From: a virus
Length of the DNA stretch: 28,254 bases
IMG/VR virus record: IMGVR_UViG_3300034284_001637
Location: 1-28,254 of that record
Direction: 5' to 3' (one strand)
The position numbers and the translations under genes were made by a program. Shown here piece after piece: positions 8,325-16,532 of the stretch (the first letter of the stretch is position 1; each line of letters begins with the position of its first letter). The notes beneath the pieces were generated by a model that worked only from the letters and a program-made list of their open reading frames with translations, did no database searches and was not told where the DNA came from.

Positions 8325-10547
8325 ATGAGTATAGAAAATATACAAAAAGCAAGATTCTTAAATACTATTTTTAAAATGTATTATGCACTTGGTGAAGAGC
8401 CAAGTTACAATGATATATCAATTTTGTACGGTCAATACTTTGACAGAAACAGGACTGGACAACCAGTAAGTCTTAATTACGATGACTTAAATGCCTCTAA
8501 CCTTATTGATCACGAAAAGTTAAACAGGATAATGACAACCACATTATTTAATGTCGATGTTCTCTATGATTCTTTTCATGAAGAAGTCGAAGCATTATAT
8601 GAGACTGTTTCTTCTTATAAGTTTAGAATAGATCACCTAAGATCTAAGAGGGCAGAGGTTGAGAAGAAGGTGGATGACCATCTTTTCTCCCTAAAGAACA
8701 CAGATGGATTCTACTACAGTGTTAGCAACGCTTTTAATGATACTGAAACAACTGACATTTCACTTACTTCAGCTTTAGTTGATACAGAAATTAGAAAAGT
8801 TACAATACCAAAATTAGACTCTAGTTTATTTAACTACGTTGCTAACATTCTCAATAAGCCAAACAATGCAACTGTTGAGTTGTTCTTTGACGGACAAAAG
8901 AAAAATGCGCAAACTATAGATTTCAGCAATGCATTTAATGGATTGAGCAATTCTAGATGGTCATATACATCATCAGATCAAACAAGTGGTTATAATTCTA
9001 GTTCAATTGGCGTTTGTGTTTTGAAGATAACAGTACCCATAGAAAGCTCTAGTCAAAACGGTATATCTGTAGTTGAAGGTAGATTGGTATCTACAAAGCA
9101 AGTAGATACTTCAGTGCTCTTAGTGGACAGTGCAGATAGGGCAAAGTCTGTTTTTGCTAGCAAGTCTGGATCATCTGACTACGATGTTTTTTCTTTTCAT
9201 TTTGATCCAAAAGTTTGTTCTAGCGTAGAAATATATTTAACCAAGGTTGAGCCAGACTATGTCAGTACTGATACAAACCAATCCCTAAAATATACCTATG
9301 GCTTTACAATAGATGAACTAGTTATATCATCGCCATATTATGATTCTTCCGCTATATATGTTAGCAATCCGGTATCTATACCAGCAGAACAAAACAGCTC
9401 CATTATGATAGACGCAGTCTCCATAGAAACAGATGACAACATACCTTCAGGATGTAATATAAATTATTACATTGCAGAGGATGTTTCTGGTGCAGATCAG
9501 TTAAACGATTTTAATTGGTTTCCGATATCTCCGACTAATGCTAGTGGATCGCTGAACGAAAAAATTGTAAACTTTAATGGAGCTGCACTAAGGTCTAGGA
9601 ATGTGATAGAGCCAATACAAAACTCTATACTTCCTACTGATACTGAGCTTGTTAGAATTCCTAGAACTACAGCAAATCGTAATCCAATAGAATCATACTT
9701 CTATCAGAATGACTATAATAACATAGGATTTAATCTATATAGATTTGCAAAAATGCCAACTGGAATAGACCCAATCACTCCATATATTTTAGAGAACGTA
9801 AATAGCAATCAGATAAAGATGAACATAGTTTCAGGAAGTTCTTTAAACCAGTCTGGTTGGCAAGAAGTTTTGTCTGGATATAGAAGCGATATAATACCCA
9901 CCTTCTCTACCAGGTCAGTTCCAAACAGTCAAGAATTTTTTTCTACTGGATCAAGCGAAATAAATTATGGAAGTATTCATTTAGCTACAAACATTCATAG
10001 CCAAGCAGCAAGTACAATTACTAAGAATTTTTTGAAATCAATAGATGCTCAATACTGGGATATTGAAATTTATCTAAATGGATCCTTGTTATCGAAAATA
10101 GAACCAGGTATTCTATCAAAATCTGTAACGTGGAATCTTCGTTCAGGTCAAAATAGTTTGGTTATTATAATTAATAAATCTACAAACGGATCAAACGGAA
10201 CAGAAACTTCCTTTATTGGATCCTTCAGCCTTTTTGATGGACTATCTATTTTAAATGTACCAGGAATAAAAGTCTATCAAGATTATTTATTCCATGTAAA
10301 AATAGAAGACTTAAGGAATCTATATTCTAATACAGATAATGTTTTTTCAATAATTAATTATGAAAACAATAAAGAAATAGTATACAGAAGAGAAAAAGAA
10401 ATAGGCGTTGGAAGCGTAGTATACTATTATGAAAATTTAAATAATGGAATTACAACATTAAGATTAAGAGCTGATCTAATGCGAGGTAAAGAAAATGCAT
10501 ACTCAGCACCATCTATAAACTCTTACAGAATCAAATTTAAGCACTAG
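8325..10547 (+). CDS. Tail/baseplate structural protein, 740 aa
   Basis: ATG 8325 lies directly after the previous stop, with AAGG at 8311-8314 as a likely ribosome site. Residues 1-120 are helical (FHEEVEALYETVSSY and following). A beta-rich Ser/Asn/Tyr body follows. Shared elements are YTYGFTIDELVISSPYY, YVSNPV, an INYYIAED strand followed by NWFPISP, and a C-terminal strand (INSYRIKFKH) very like the end of the preceding protein (LGSYKIGIRFK). This supports common ancestry with its neighbours. It was probably co-translated with them and assembled into the same tail-tip structure. No transmembrane segment, signal peptide or catalytic motif was seen, and no named family was recognised. Confidence 0.72.
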   Translation: MSIENIQKARFLNTIFKMYYALGEEPSYNDISILYGQYFDRNRTGQPVSLNYDDLNASNLIDHEKLNRIMTTTLFNVDVLYDSFHEEVEALYETVSSYKFRIDHLRSKRAEVEKKVDDHLFSLKNTDGFYYSVSNAFNDTETTDISLTSALVDTEIRKVTIPKLDSSLFNYVANILNKPNNATVELFFDGQKKNAQTIDFSNAFNGLSNSRWSYTSSDQTSGYNSSSIGVCVLKITVPIESSSQNGISVVEGRLVSTKQVDTSVLLVDSADRAKSVFASKSGSSDYDVFSFHFDPKVCSSVEIYLTKVEPDYVSTDTNQSLKYTYGFTIDELVISSPYYDSSAIYVSNPVSIPAEQNSSIMIDAVSIETDDNIPSGCNINYYIAEDVSGADQLNDFNWFPISPTNASGSLNEKIVNFNGAALRSRNVIEPIQNSILPTDTELVRIPRTTANRNPIESYFYQNDYNNIGFNLYRFAKMPTGIDPITPYILENVNSNQIKMNIVSGSSLNQSGWQEVLSGYRSDIIPTFSTRSVPNSQEFFSTGSSEINYGSIHLATNIHSQAASTITKNFLKSIDAQYWDIEIYLNGSLLSKIEPGILSKSVTWNLRSGQNSLVIIINKSTNGSNGTETSFIGSFSLFDGLSILNVPGIKVYQDYLFHVKIEDLRNLYSNTDNVFSIINYENNKEIVYRREKEIGVGSVVYYYENLNNGITTLRLRADLMRGKENAYSAPSINSYRIKFKH

Positions 10548-10554
10548 GTATATC

Positions 10555-10986
10555 ATGACAAAAAGTTATTCAGAATTAAACAGGAAAAATTTGGTATTAG
10601 AACCAAACTTGTCTAGACAAAGGTTGGCATTTAGAGGTCCTATACCTTCAAATGTTTTGAACTTGCACTATGATCAGTTTATGGTAGACTGCGCAAGGCT
10701 CTCCAAGATGGCAGACGAGGTAGATTCTAGGGCTGATCAATTGTCCATTGACTATGCAAATGATTTCAGTTTGGCCACCCCGGACTACTATATAGATGCA
10801 GAGTTATCGTCCAAGGTGTATAATACCTATAGTTATTATGATCACAATCAAGACGAACAGACTGTTAATACAGAGTCTTTTTTAGAAAATTTAGAATTTA
10901 AAAAATATGGAATTAATTCATCAATAATAAATTTATTAAATAATAAAATAAATATGTTAGAAGATTTAATTGGAAAAAAGGAATAA
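10555..10986 (+). CDS. Small helical virion-module protein, 143 aa
   Basis: ATG 10555 follows the previous stop by seven bases; AGGT just after that stop is a weak ribosome site. The protein is mostly helical: LHYDQFMVDCARLSKMADEV is followed by more helix, and a terminal helix ends NKINMLEDLIGKKE. It lacks the beta-rich body of its neighbours and may represent only the helical N-terminal module of that family, acting as a small connector or chaperone of the tail structure. That is inference from position. No recognised family, membrane segment or catalytic motif. The gene runs without a gap into the GTG-started gene at 10993. Confidence 0.6.
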   Translation: MTKSYSELNRKNLVLEPNLSRQRLAFRGPIPSNVLNLHYDQFMVDCARLSKMADEVDSRADQLSIDYANDFSLATPDYYIDAELSSKVYNTYSYYDHNQDEQTVNTESFLENLEFKKYGINSSIINLLNNKINMLEDLIGKKE

Positions 10987-10992
10987 TTTAAA

Positions 10993-12258
10993 GTGTCAGA
11001 ATTTATATACACAGAAAAAAAATCTCAACAGCACCATGGTCCAATCTCTAGTACAGATTTTAATACCAGGGTTGAACAAAATTATTCAGACCTATTATAC
11101 CTATACAACAAATATGGTATTCTAGACAAAAAAATAGCAGAGATAATAGAGAGAGTTGTAAAAGAAAACCTATTTCTAACATCTGCCTTAAACGATTTAG
11201 TAGACAGGGTAAGGGCTATGGAAAGCCTAAGCACCAACCAGATGTCTCTATATTCAAAGTCCCAAATAGACCTAACTCCATTTGCTGGAACAGAGTATTC
11301 CGTAGGAGCAGATCAACTACTTGACTATAATGAATATTACAATCAGGCTACCCTACCTAAGATTACAGGATCTTCTTTCTCTAAGATAAAATTCATTAGT
11401 GCCACAAAAGGACAGGTAATACCAGACTTCCTGCAGACGAGAATAGACAATGCTCTTTCTGGTGGAGACTCTAACGGTGCAGTTATAGACACAACCCCTG
11501 TTCAGTATGCTTTTTTAAACCAACCAGATAAGATATGGAGAAGAAACGTAATATTGAATGAGGCTAACCCATTGGGTGTCAGCTTGTATCTTTATGTTAG
11601 AATTCCATCTGGATCAATGGGTTCATCATTGGCAAACTGCATAACACTGGTGCCACACCCAGCTAGTGGCGTTAATGTGGTTAAGGTAGAATATACTACT
11701 TCGCCAAATCCATCTCTTTCCGATAAGGATAATTATCTGCCTGTTAATCCGGGGTATTACGACGGTCAATACGATGCAATAGGTAAGGTGGCCCCTGGTG
11801 GATGGTCAACTGTAGGTTCTGACACAATACATAATTCAGGTCCACTTAACTTTTACTTCGCTGAAAAAAATATAACTGCCGTTAGAGTACTGTTAAGACA
11901 AAAGAGTTATGTAATAGAAAATGACAAGTACGTATACACTTATGGTCTATCCAATATGGACGTTAGATATGATAAGTTTATGCCTACTGGAAAAACCTTT
12001 ATTAAATTTACTGCACCTGACGGAAAAACCATCAATGAGATATTAAATGTTTCACCAAAGATATACAATGTTCCACAATCTCAGGTCTCTCAGATATCTT
12101 CCTATAGGGTTTTCTATCCAAGTGGAGGAACATATGGCCCAAATTCAAATACCGGGACTTCAAGTCACGTCTATATAGAGCTAACCATGTCCATGGCAGA
12201 CAATAAGATACCACCGGTTCTTTCAGACTTAATTATCCAGGCGGATTATAATCTTTAA
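10993..12258 (+). CDS. Tail/baseplate structural protein, 421 aa (GTG start)
   Basis: GTG 10993 is six bases after the previous stop and gives a protein starting MSEFIYTEKKS; no ATG nearby fits better and no strong ribosome site is seen. Residues 20-85 are helical with coiled-coil pattern (ILDKKIAEIIERVVKENLF). The remainder is beta-rich. The segment YTYGLSNMDVRYDKF, then FIKFTAP, parallels YTYGFTIDELVISSPYY and YVSNPV in the 740-residue protein, so it is a shorter member of the same tandem family. It is the last large protein before a 63-base gap and the strong ribosome site of the next gene. The structural role is inferred from this context. Confidence 0.68.
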   Translation: MSEFIYTEKKSQQHHGPISSTDFNTRVEQNYSDLLYLYNKYGILDKKIAEIIERVVKENLFLTSALNDLVDRVRAMESLSTNQMSLYSKSQIDLTPFAGTEYSVGADQLLDYNEYYNQATLPKITGSSFSKIKFISATKGQVIPDFLQTRIDNALSGGDSNGAVIDTTPVQYAFLNQPDKIWRRNVILNEANPLGVSLYLYVRIPSGSMGSSLANCITLVPHPASGVNVVKVEYTTSPNPSLSDKDNYLPVNPGYYDGQYDAIGKVAPGGWSTVGSDTIHNSGPLNFYFAEKNITAVRVLLRQKSYVIENDKYVYTYGLSNMDVRYDKFMPTGKTFIKFTAPDGKTINEILNVSPKIYNVPQSQVSQISSYRVFYPSGGTYGPNSNTGTSSHVYIELTMSMADNKIPPVLSDLIIQADYNL

Positions 12259-12321
12259 TTGTTGCAAAAAGGCCTCAATCTTTTTACTATAACACTGTAA
12301 GGTTTCTATAAGGAGAGCAAA

Positions 12322-12957
12322 ATGGCAACTGCGTATGTAGGTCCAAGACCTATTTTAAGGGGTGTAGACTCCGACGATATGGTTAATCCATATACAACAA
12401 TGACCGGCAAAACTAAGGGTACTGGAACGTATTCTTACTATCCGCTGTATAATACCAGCCAACTTTTAACCGGTGCACCAGATAATCATCACGTACCTGG
12501 CACTGGTTACTTCCCAGGTGATGTATTTATGTCACAAATCTTTAGAGGTAGTGTATTCTACATTCACCCACTTTCTGGAACATTCCCTAACGGCACAGCA
12601 ACCTATGATGGCGCTAGATTCCGTCCAAGTGAATTCAAAGGCCTCAGTGGATCTGCTGTTTTTGGAGCCACATTCGGTCACCCAGAAAGAGAAAATGAAT
12701 ACAAGCTTCGCCAGTATACCTTCAAGGGTTTAGCATCAGCAGAAGCGATGAACAACGTTGGGCATGGTCCTAGAACTGATGCACAAGGCGCACCTAATAC
12801 CTTTGGAGTATTTAGACCTGAAGAAGAACATGGTGTAGCAAGCAGCAAAGTTTTCAATGCTACGTTTGGACAAGCAATTCCAACCGGCTATAATAATGAG
12901 TATGGCAAAAATAAAGTTCAAGAGTGGCGAGGCGTTGCCTCTTCAAAAGCTCTCTAA
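12322..12957 (+). CDS. Repeat-containing probable virion protein, 211 aa
   Basis: ATG 12322 follows AAGGAGA (12310-12316) by five bases, the best ribosome site in the window, which suggests abundant expression. The protein is rich in Gly, Phe, Tyr and Thr, with no cysteine. It contains internal repeats: FKGLSGSAVFGATFG at about 105-119 followed by NEY at 125-127, FKGLASAEAM at 134-143, HGVASSKVFNATFG at 170-183 followed by NEY at 192-194, and a final WRGVASSKAL at 202-211. The units alternate a G-[LV]-[SA]-S/G core with an ATFG strand. I do not recognise a family. Position at the end of the structural arm and likely high expression favour a decoration, minor capsid or tail protein. The 3' end overlaps the next gene in another frame. 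Confidence 0.65.
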   Translation: MATAYVGPRPILRGVDSDDMVNPYTTMTGKTKGTGTYSYYPLYNTSQLLTGAPDNHHVPGTGYFPGDVFMSQIFRGSVFYIHPLSGTFPNGTATYDGARFRPSEFKGLSGSAVFGATFGHPERENEYKLRQYTFKGLASAEAMNNVGHGPRTDAQGAPNTFGVFRPEEEHGVASSKVFNATFGQAIPTGYNNEYGKNKVQEWRGVASSKAL

Positions 12958-13216
12958 TTACTATTCGTCTCCAATAGTATTGGACAAAGACGAAAGAGTA
13001 TCTGGGTTGTATGCTTGGCTAGCTCTCTTAGCAGCAGTCGCAGCTTACGATGCTTACGCCATAAAGACTAAAAAAGTGGAAACGCTAACAAGATTTTTTT
13101 GGAGATCAACTGAACACCCAACAAAAAGTTTGGTTCCAATATCTATTTGGCTTTTAGTAACTGGTCATCTATTACTAGAAAAAAATATTAGAAAGAATAA
13201 ATTTAATCACTCATAG
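12902..13216 (+). CDS. Small two-helix membrane protein, 104 aa
   Basis: The frame begins inside the preceding gene and overlaps it by about 56 bases. In-frame starts are ATG 12857, 12896 and 12902 and TTG 12935; I chose ATG 12902 because the sequence from there reads as a normal soluble N-terminus, but no ribosome site decides it. Two hydrophobic segments are clear: about residues 34-53 (LYAWLALLAAVAAYDAYAI) and 76-93 (SLVPISIWLLVTGHLLLE), joined by a basic loop with FFWRSTEHP. Short actinophage membrane proteins with the same layout are known to me, sometimes labelled DUF7427, but I cannot confirm membership. A role in lysis timing or membrane interaction is possible and unproven. It ends 54 bases before the terminator stem and is the last gene of the structural arm. 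Confidence 0.6.
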   Translation: MAKIKFKSGEALPLQKLSNYYSSPIVLDKDERVSGLYAWLALLAAVAAYDAYAIKTKKVETLTRFFWRSTEHPTKSLVPISIWLLVTGHLLLEKNIRKNKFNHS

Positions 13217-13219
13217 CAC

Positions 13220-13231
13220 GCTAGTGCTAGC
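13220..13231. repeat. Short inverted repeat after the structural arm
   Basis: GCTAG (13220-13224) and CTAGC (13227-13231) form a perfect 5-bp inverted repeat with a TG spacer, directly after the membrane-protein stop. It lies 11 bases before the longer inverted repeat at 13243-13259. It could be part of an operator region or chance; the arms are short. Confidence 0.3.
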
Positions 13232-13242
13232 AAGCATAAACT

Positions 13243-13259
13243 TGTGATATACTATCACA
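13243..13259. promoter_or_regulatory. Perfect 7-bp inverted repeat, possible operator overlapping a -10-like box
   Basis: TGTGATA and TATCACA are exact reverse complements separated by TAC. The symmetric layout, about 17 bases in all, is typical of a dimeric repressor site. TATACT at 13248-13253 lies inside it and would be a good -10 box, in the same GATATACT octamer as the strong promoter at 22766-22794. The matching -35 position (13225-13230, TGCTAG) is poor, so the promoter part is weak. The spacer is too short for an ordinary RNA loop, which argues for a DNA-binding role. Confidence 0.4.
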
Positions 13260-13270
13260 GGCGATCTTAC

Positions 13271-13312
13271 TGAATTCCCGCCCTATAAATTTGGGGCGGG
13301 AATTCAATTTTT
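13271..13312 (+). terminator. Rho-independent terminator ending the structural arm
   Basis: TGAATTCCCGCCC (13271-13283) and GGGCGGGAATTCA (13294-13306) form a perfect 13-bp stem with a 10-base loop and a GC-rich core, followed by TTTTT at 13308-13312. There is no matching A-run on the left, so it should act on + strand transcription only. It separates virion genes from the nucleotide-metabolism block. Confidence 0.9.
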
Positions 13313-13357
13313 ATAACCAAGTTTTATATCTTTAGATGAAGATAAAGAGGATTAACC

Positions 13358-14053
13358 ATGTCTATACAGTCCATAGAAGCGTTGGCCACAAATGGTGCGC
13401 TATCTTTTGACGTAGCAGAAAAATACCTAACGATATATCTAGGTGAAGCAGATTGGAAAGAAAAAATAGGACAACTGTGGACAGTGCAGAAAAGAAGATT
13501 AGGCGACGAGCAGCAAGCAAAAGACTTCATTAAAAAGTCCGTAGCGTGTGCATGTCTATCCCCCATAATAAATAAGTCAGCAATACCAGACGAAAAACAC
13601 GTATTGCTATTTTGGGTTGGTGGTTGGCCTCAGTTCAATGAAAGAGATTGGTTTGATTTATTTAAGTCTATAGCTAAAAAAGATTTAGAAATAGAGAAGA
13701 ATAGAAAGATTGTGCTACAGTCTGGAATCTTTAATCAGATAGATGTTTCCCCACTGACAAGACAGGCTTTTAATTGGATCTACGAGAGAACGGATAAAGA
13801 ATCATTCTCAACAGATGAAAAAAAACAAGAAGCTTTAGAGAAGGTTAAAAACTTAGTTAAAATATATGGAGGGGCGATAATCTGCAACGTCTTTACTAAT
13901 TATCCAATGAACATAGAAAAAGTTTTGAACTGGAGAAGCGGATATTTTATCGAAAAAGAAATATATAAAGTATACTCTTTAGAGCAAATACTGAAAATAA
14001 AAAAAGCAGAACTAAACAAAACTAACCCAAAATACATTACAAGCATTAAATAA
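13358..14053 (+). CDS. Hypothetical protein, 231 aa, first gene after the terminator
   Basis: ATG 13358 follows AGAGG (13346-13350) by seven bases. The protein is soluble, Lys/Glu-rich and mixed helical. A segment LLFWVGGWPQFNERDWFDLF around residues 83-102 is its most distinctive part, rich in Trp and Phe. The C-terminus is a basic helix (EQILKIKKAELNKTNP). I recognise no family and no nuclease, helicase or nucleotide-binding motif. It is the first gene downstream of the terminator and lies 15 bases before the ribonucleotide reductase gene, so it was probably co-transcribed with it. Confidence 0.65.
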   Translation: MSIQSIEALATNGALSFDVAEKYLTIYLGEADWKEKIGQLWTVQKRRLGDEQQAKDFIKKSVACACLSPIINKSAIPDEKHVLLFWVGGWPQFNERDWFDLFKSIAKKDLEIEKNRKIVLQSGIFNQIDVSPLTRQAFNWIYERTDKESFSTDEKKQEALEKVKNLVKIYGGAIICNVFTNYPMNIEKVLNWRSGYFIEKEIYKVYSLEQILKIKKAELNKTNPKYITSIK

Positions 14054-14068
14054 CAGGAGAAGTATATA

Positions 14069-16165
14069 ATGAACGCACCAATCAATACAGAAGAACCACA
14101 AGTGCAGCCATCAATAAAAAATCAGTCTATGTTTATTTTTAAGATAAACGATGATTTCATTGATGGATATAGGAAGAAGAAGCCACCATTTGGCTATACC
14201 GATGCTGCAGGAAATTCTGTTGGTGAGATTACATTTTTACGTACTTACTCTAGATTAAAAGAAGATGGCACAAAAGAAACTTGGGCCGATGTTTGCGAGC
14301 GTGTTATTAATGGTATGTATTCTCTTCAAAAAGAGCACTGCAAAAAGAGTCGCCTTCCATGGAACGATGTAAAAGCTCAGGCAAGTGCCAAGGAGGCATT
14401 TGATCGCCTCTTTAATCTCAAGTGGACTCCACCAGGTCGTGGCCTTTGGATGATGGGAACCCAAACAGTTAATGTACATAAAAACTCAGCTGCTCTACAG
14501 AACTGTGCATTCGTAAGTACTGGTGAAATGTCTAAGTTTAATCCAGCAAAGCCTTTTACATTCTTAATGGAAGCATCAATGCTTGGTGTTGGCGTTGGTT
14601 TTGATGACAAAGGTGCAGACAAAGACTTTACGATCTACGAACCAAATAAACCCGCTGTCATTGATGTCATTGCGGACGATCGTGAAAGCTGGGCTAGATC
14701 TGTTGGCGATTTAATTAATTCATATCTCAAGCAAGATCAAAGCCCTATAGACTTTGACTACTCTTTGATTAGACCATTGGGTAGTCCAATCAAAACATTT
14801 GGAGGAACAGCTTCTGGTCCAGCTCCGTTAATTAAGTTACACAAAGCAATTAAGAAAATATTTACTGGACGTGCAGGAGATAAACTTACACGCAGAGATA
14901 TAGCAGACATTGGAAACCTAATTGGCGTATGTGTTGTATCTGGCAATGTTAGACGTTCAGCTGAGTTATTAATAGGAAGAATAGATGATGAAGATTTCCT
15001 CAACTTAAAAAACTCAGAAGTTTTTCCAGAGAGAAACTCATATGACGCTGATAGTCCTGGTTGGGGATGGATGTCAAATAACTCAGTAGAAGTCTCAGTG
15101 GGACAAGACTTGTCCGCCATAGTTGACGGCATAGCTAGAAATGGTGAGCCGGGCGTTATTTGGATGGATATGTCCCGTAAGTATGGACGTCTTGCTGACC
15201 CCGCCAACAATAAGGATCATAGAGTTGCTGGGTTTAACCCTTGTGCCGAGCAATCGCTTGAGTCATACGAATGCTGCACCTTAGTAGAGACTTACTTGGG
15301 TAGACACGATTCTCTCGATGACTACAAGCGTACATTGAAGTTTGCTTATCTTTATGCAAAAACCGTAACTCTTCTTCCAACACACTGGGAAGAGACAAAT
15401 GCAATCATGCAGCGCAACCGCAGAATAGGAACATCTATGTCCGGTGTTGCTGACTTTGCAGATACGAACGGTATGCCAGTTCTTCGTGATTGGATGGATC
15501 AAGGCTATAAGACTATTCAAAGATATGATAATATTTATTCTGAATGGCTAGGCGTACGTGAGTCAATTAAAATGACAACTGTTAAACCTTCAGGCACAGT
15601 ATCTATTCTAGCTGGAGAGTCTCCTGGGGTTCATTGGACACCAGGTGGCAAGTACTTCAATAGAACCATCAGATTCTCCAATGATGACCCAATGCTTCCA
15701 TTGTTTAAAATGGCTAATTATAAAGTTGAGCCAGCAGCAGAATCGCCAGATACAACTAGCGTTGTTTATTTTCCAATTAAATCTAATTCAGTTCGTTCTG
15801 AAAAAGATGTAACAATATTTGAAAAAATAGCACTTGCTGCAGCAGCTCAGAGATACTGGTCAGATAACTCAGTATCTGTTACTGTATCTTTTAATGCAGA
15901 GACAGAAAAGCAACACGTGGGCACCGTTCTCCACATGTATGATGGGCAGTTAAAAACAGTATCATTCCTACCTACGGGCAATGATACATACTTGCAGATG
16001 CCTTATACTCAAATAACAGAGCAAGAGTATGAACAAGAAGGTCTAATGAAATTATTCCCCATAGACCTAACAGGAGTTTATGCTGGTATGGCTGCTGATG
16101 CAATAGGAGAAGCATATTGTACAACTGACGCTTGTGAAATAAAATTCATCAAGGATAATAGTTGA
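14069..16165 (+). CDS. nrdJ: Adenosylcobalamin-dependent ribonucleoside-triphosphate reductase (class II)
   Basis: This enzyme reduces ribonucleoside triphosphates to dNTPs using a cobalamin-generated thiyl radical; it works as a monomer and supplies phage DNA synthesis. ATG 14069 follows AGGAGA (14055-14060) by eight bases. NPCAEQ at residues 390-395 is the active-site loop: C392 corresponds to the thiyl-radical Cys, N390 and E394 assist, and C403 (eleven residues on, as in the Lactobacillus enzyme) pairs with C146 in LQNCAFVSTG as the reducing disulfide. The C-terminal redox pair is C684 and C689 in CTTDAC, matching the C-x4-C of the Lactobacillus enzyme. GVGVGF at about 173-178 and PSGTVSILAGESPG near 510-524 are typical barrel motifs. 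The 698-residue length is normal. About half of its Arg codons are CGT/CGC, unlike most neighbours, which suggests strong expression. No cobalamin riboswitch fits in the 15-base gap upstream. Confidence 0.96.
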   Translation: MNAPINTEEPQVQPSIKNQSMFIFKINDDFIDGYRKKKPPFGYTDAAGNSVGEITFLRTYSRLKEDGTKETWADVCERVINGMYSLQKEHCKKSRLPWNDVKAQASAKEAFDRLFNLKWTPPGRGLWMMGTQTVNVHKNSAALQNCAFVSTGEMSKFNPAKPFTFLMEASMLGVGVGFDDKGADKDFTIYEPNKPAVIDVIADDRESWARSVGDLINSYLKQDQSPIDFDYSLIRPLGSPIKTFGGTASGPAPLIKLHKAIKKIFTGRAGDKLTRRDIADIGNLIGVCVVSGNVRRSAELLIGRIDDEDFLNLKNSEVFPERNSYDADSPGWGWMSNNSVEVSVGQDLSAIVDGIARNGEPGVIWMDMSRKYGRLADPANNKDHRVAGFNPCAEQSLESYECCTLVETYLGRHDSLDDYKRTLKFAYLYAKTVTLLPTHWEETNAIMQRNRRIGTSMSGVADFADTNGMPVLRDWMDQGYKTIQRYDNIYSEWLGVRESIKMTTVKPSGTVSILAGESPGVHWTPGGKYFNRTIRFSNDDPMLPLFKMANYKVEPAAESPDTTSVVYFPIKSNSVRSEKDVTIFEKIALAAAAQRYWSDNSVSVTVSFNAETEKQHVGTVLHMYDGQLKTVSFLPTGNDTYLQMPYTQITEQEYEQEGLMKLFPIDLTGVYAGMAADAIGEAYCTTDACEIKFIKDNS

Positions 16166-16175
16166 TAGGATAAAA

Positions 16176-16532
16176 ATGTCTAAATATGAAGAAGATGACA
16201 TTAATAAAATGTTTTCAGAAATTATGTCTTCTAATTCAATAGAAGGTTTAAATGATTCTAAAGACCAAGAAGTAATTGATATTAAAAATCTTCTCCTAGT
16301 TCAAGAGTCTTTAATGGATGCTTTAATATGTATTAACTCAATGATATATAGGCTGTATACTGAAAAAGACTTTACTGTTTCAGAAGATACCGAAAAATAT
16401 ATGGCAGATCTCTATCAGGCTTCTGAGGATCTGTTCATACATACTTCCAAATCAGATGCTATACTAGATGAAATGGATTTAGATCTGTTGAATGAAGACG
16501 ATGAAGATGAAGAAGAAGAAGGCCAGAATTAA
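16176..16532 (+). CDS. Acidic hypothetical protein, 118 aa
   Basis: ATG 16176 follows AGGA (16167-16170) by five bases. The protein is helical and strongly acidic, ending in a run of Asp and Glu (NEDDEDEEEEGQN). It lies between the ribonucleotide reductase and ThyX genes, with its stop touching the ThyX start codon, so it is in the same operon. No domain is recognised. The acidic tail could mimic nucleic acid or bind a basic partner, but nothing in the sequence proves this. Confidence 0.7.
   Translation: MSKYEEDDINKMFSEIMSSNSIEGLNDSKDQEVIDIKNLLLVQESLMDALICINSMIYRLYTEKDFTVSEDTEKYMADLYQASEDLFIHTSKSDAILDEMDLDLLNEDDEDEEEEGQN

Noticed and set aside
12259-12321. Promoter in the gap before the repeat protein (TATAAC at 12288-12293)
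   Set aside because: No -35 box at a normal distance: the nearest TTGCAA is 20 bases away. The A-rich and T-rich runs around GGCCTC pair only weakly, so no terminator either.
13225-13253. Full sigma-70 promoter upstream of the terminator
   Set aside because: The -10 (TATACT) is good but the 17-base-spaced -35 reads TGCTAG. I kept only the inverted repeat as a possible operator.
14758-15210. 150-codon frame on the - strand inside the reductase gene
   Set aside because: It lies entirely within a well-supported gene, has no ribosome site or recognisable motif, and no other gene in the window is on that strand.
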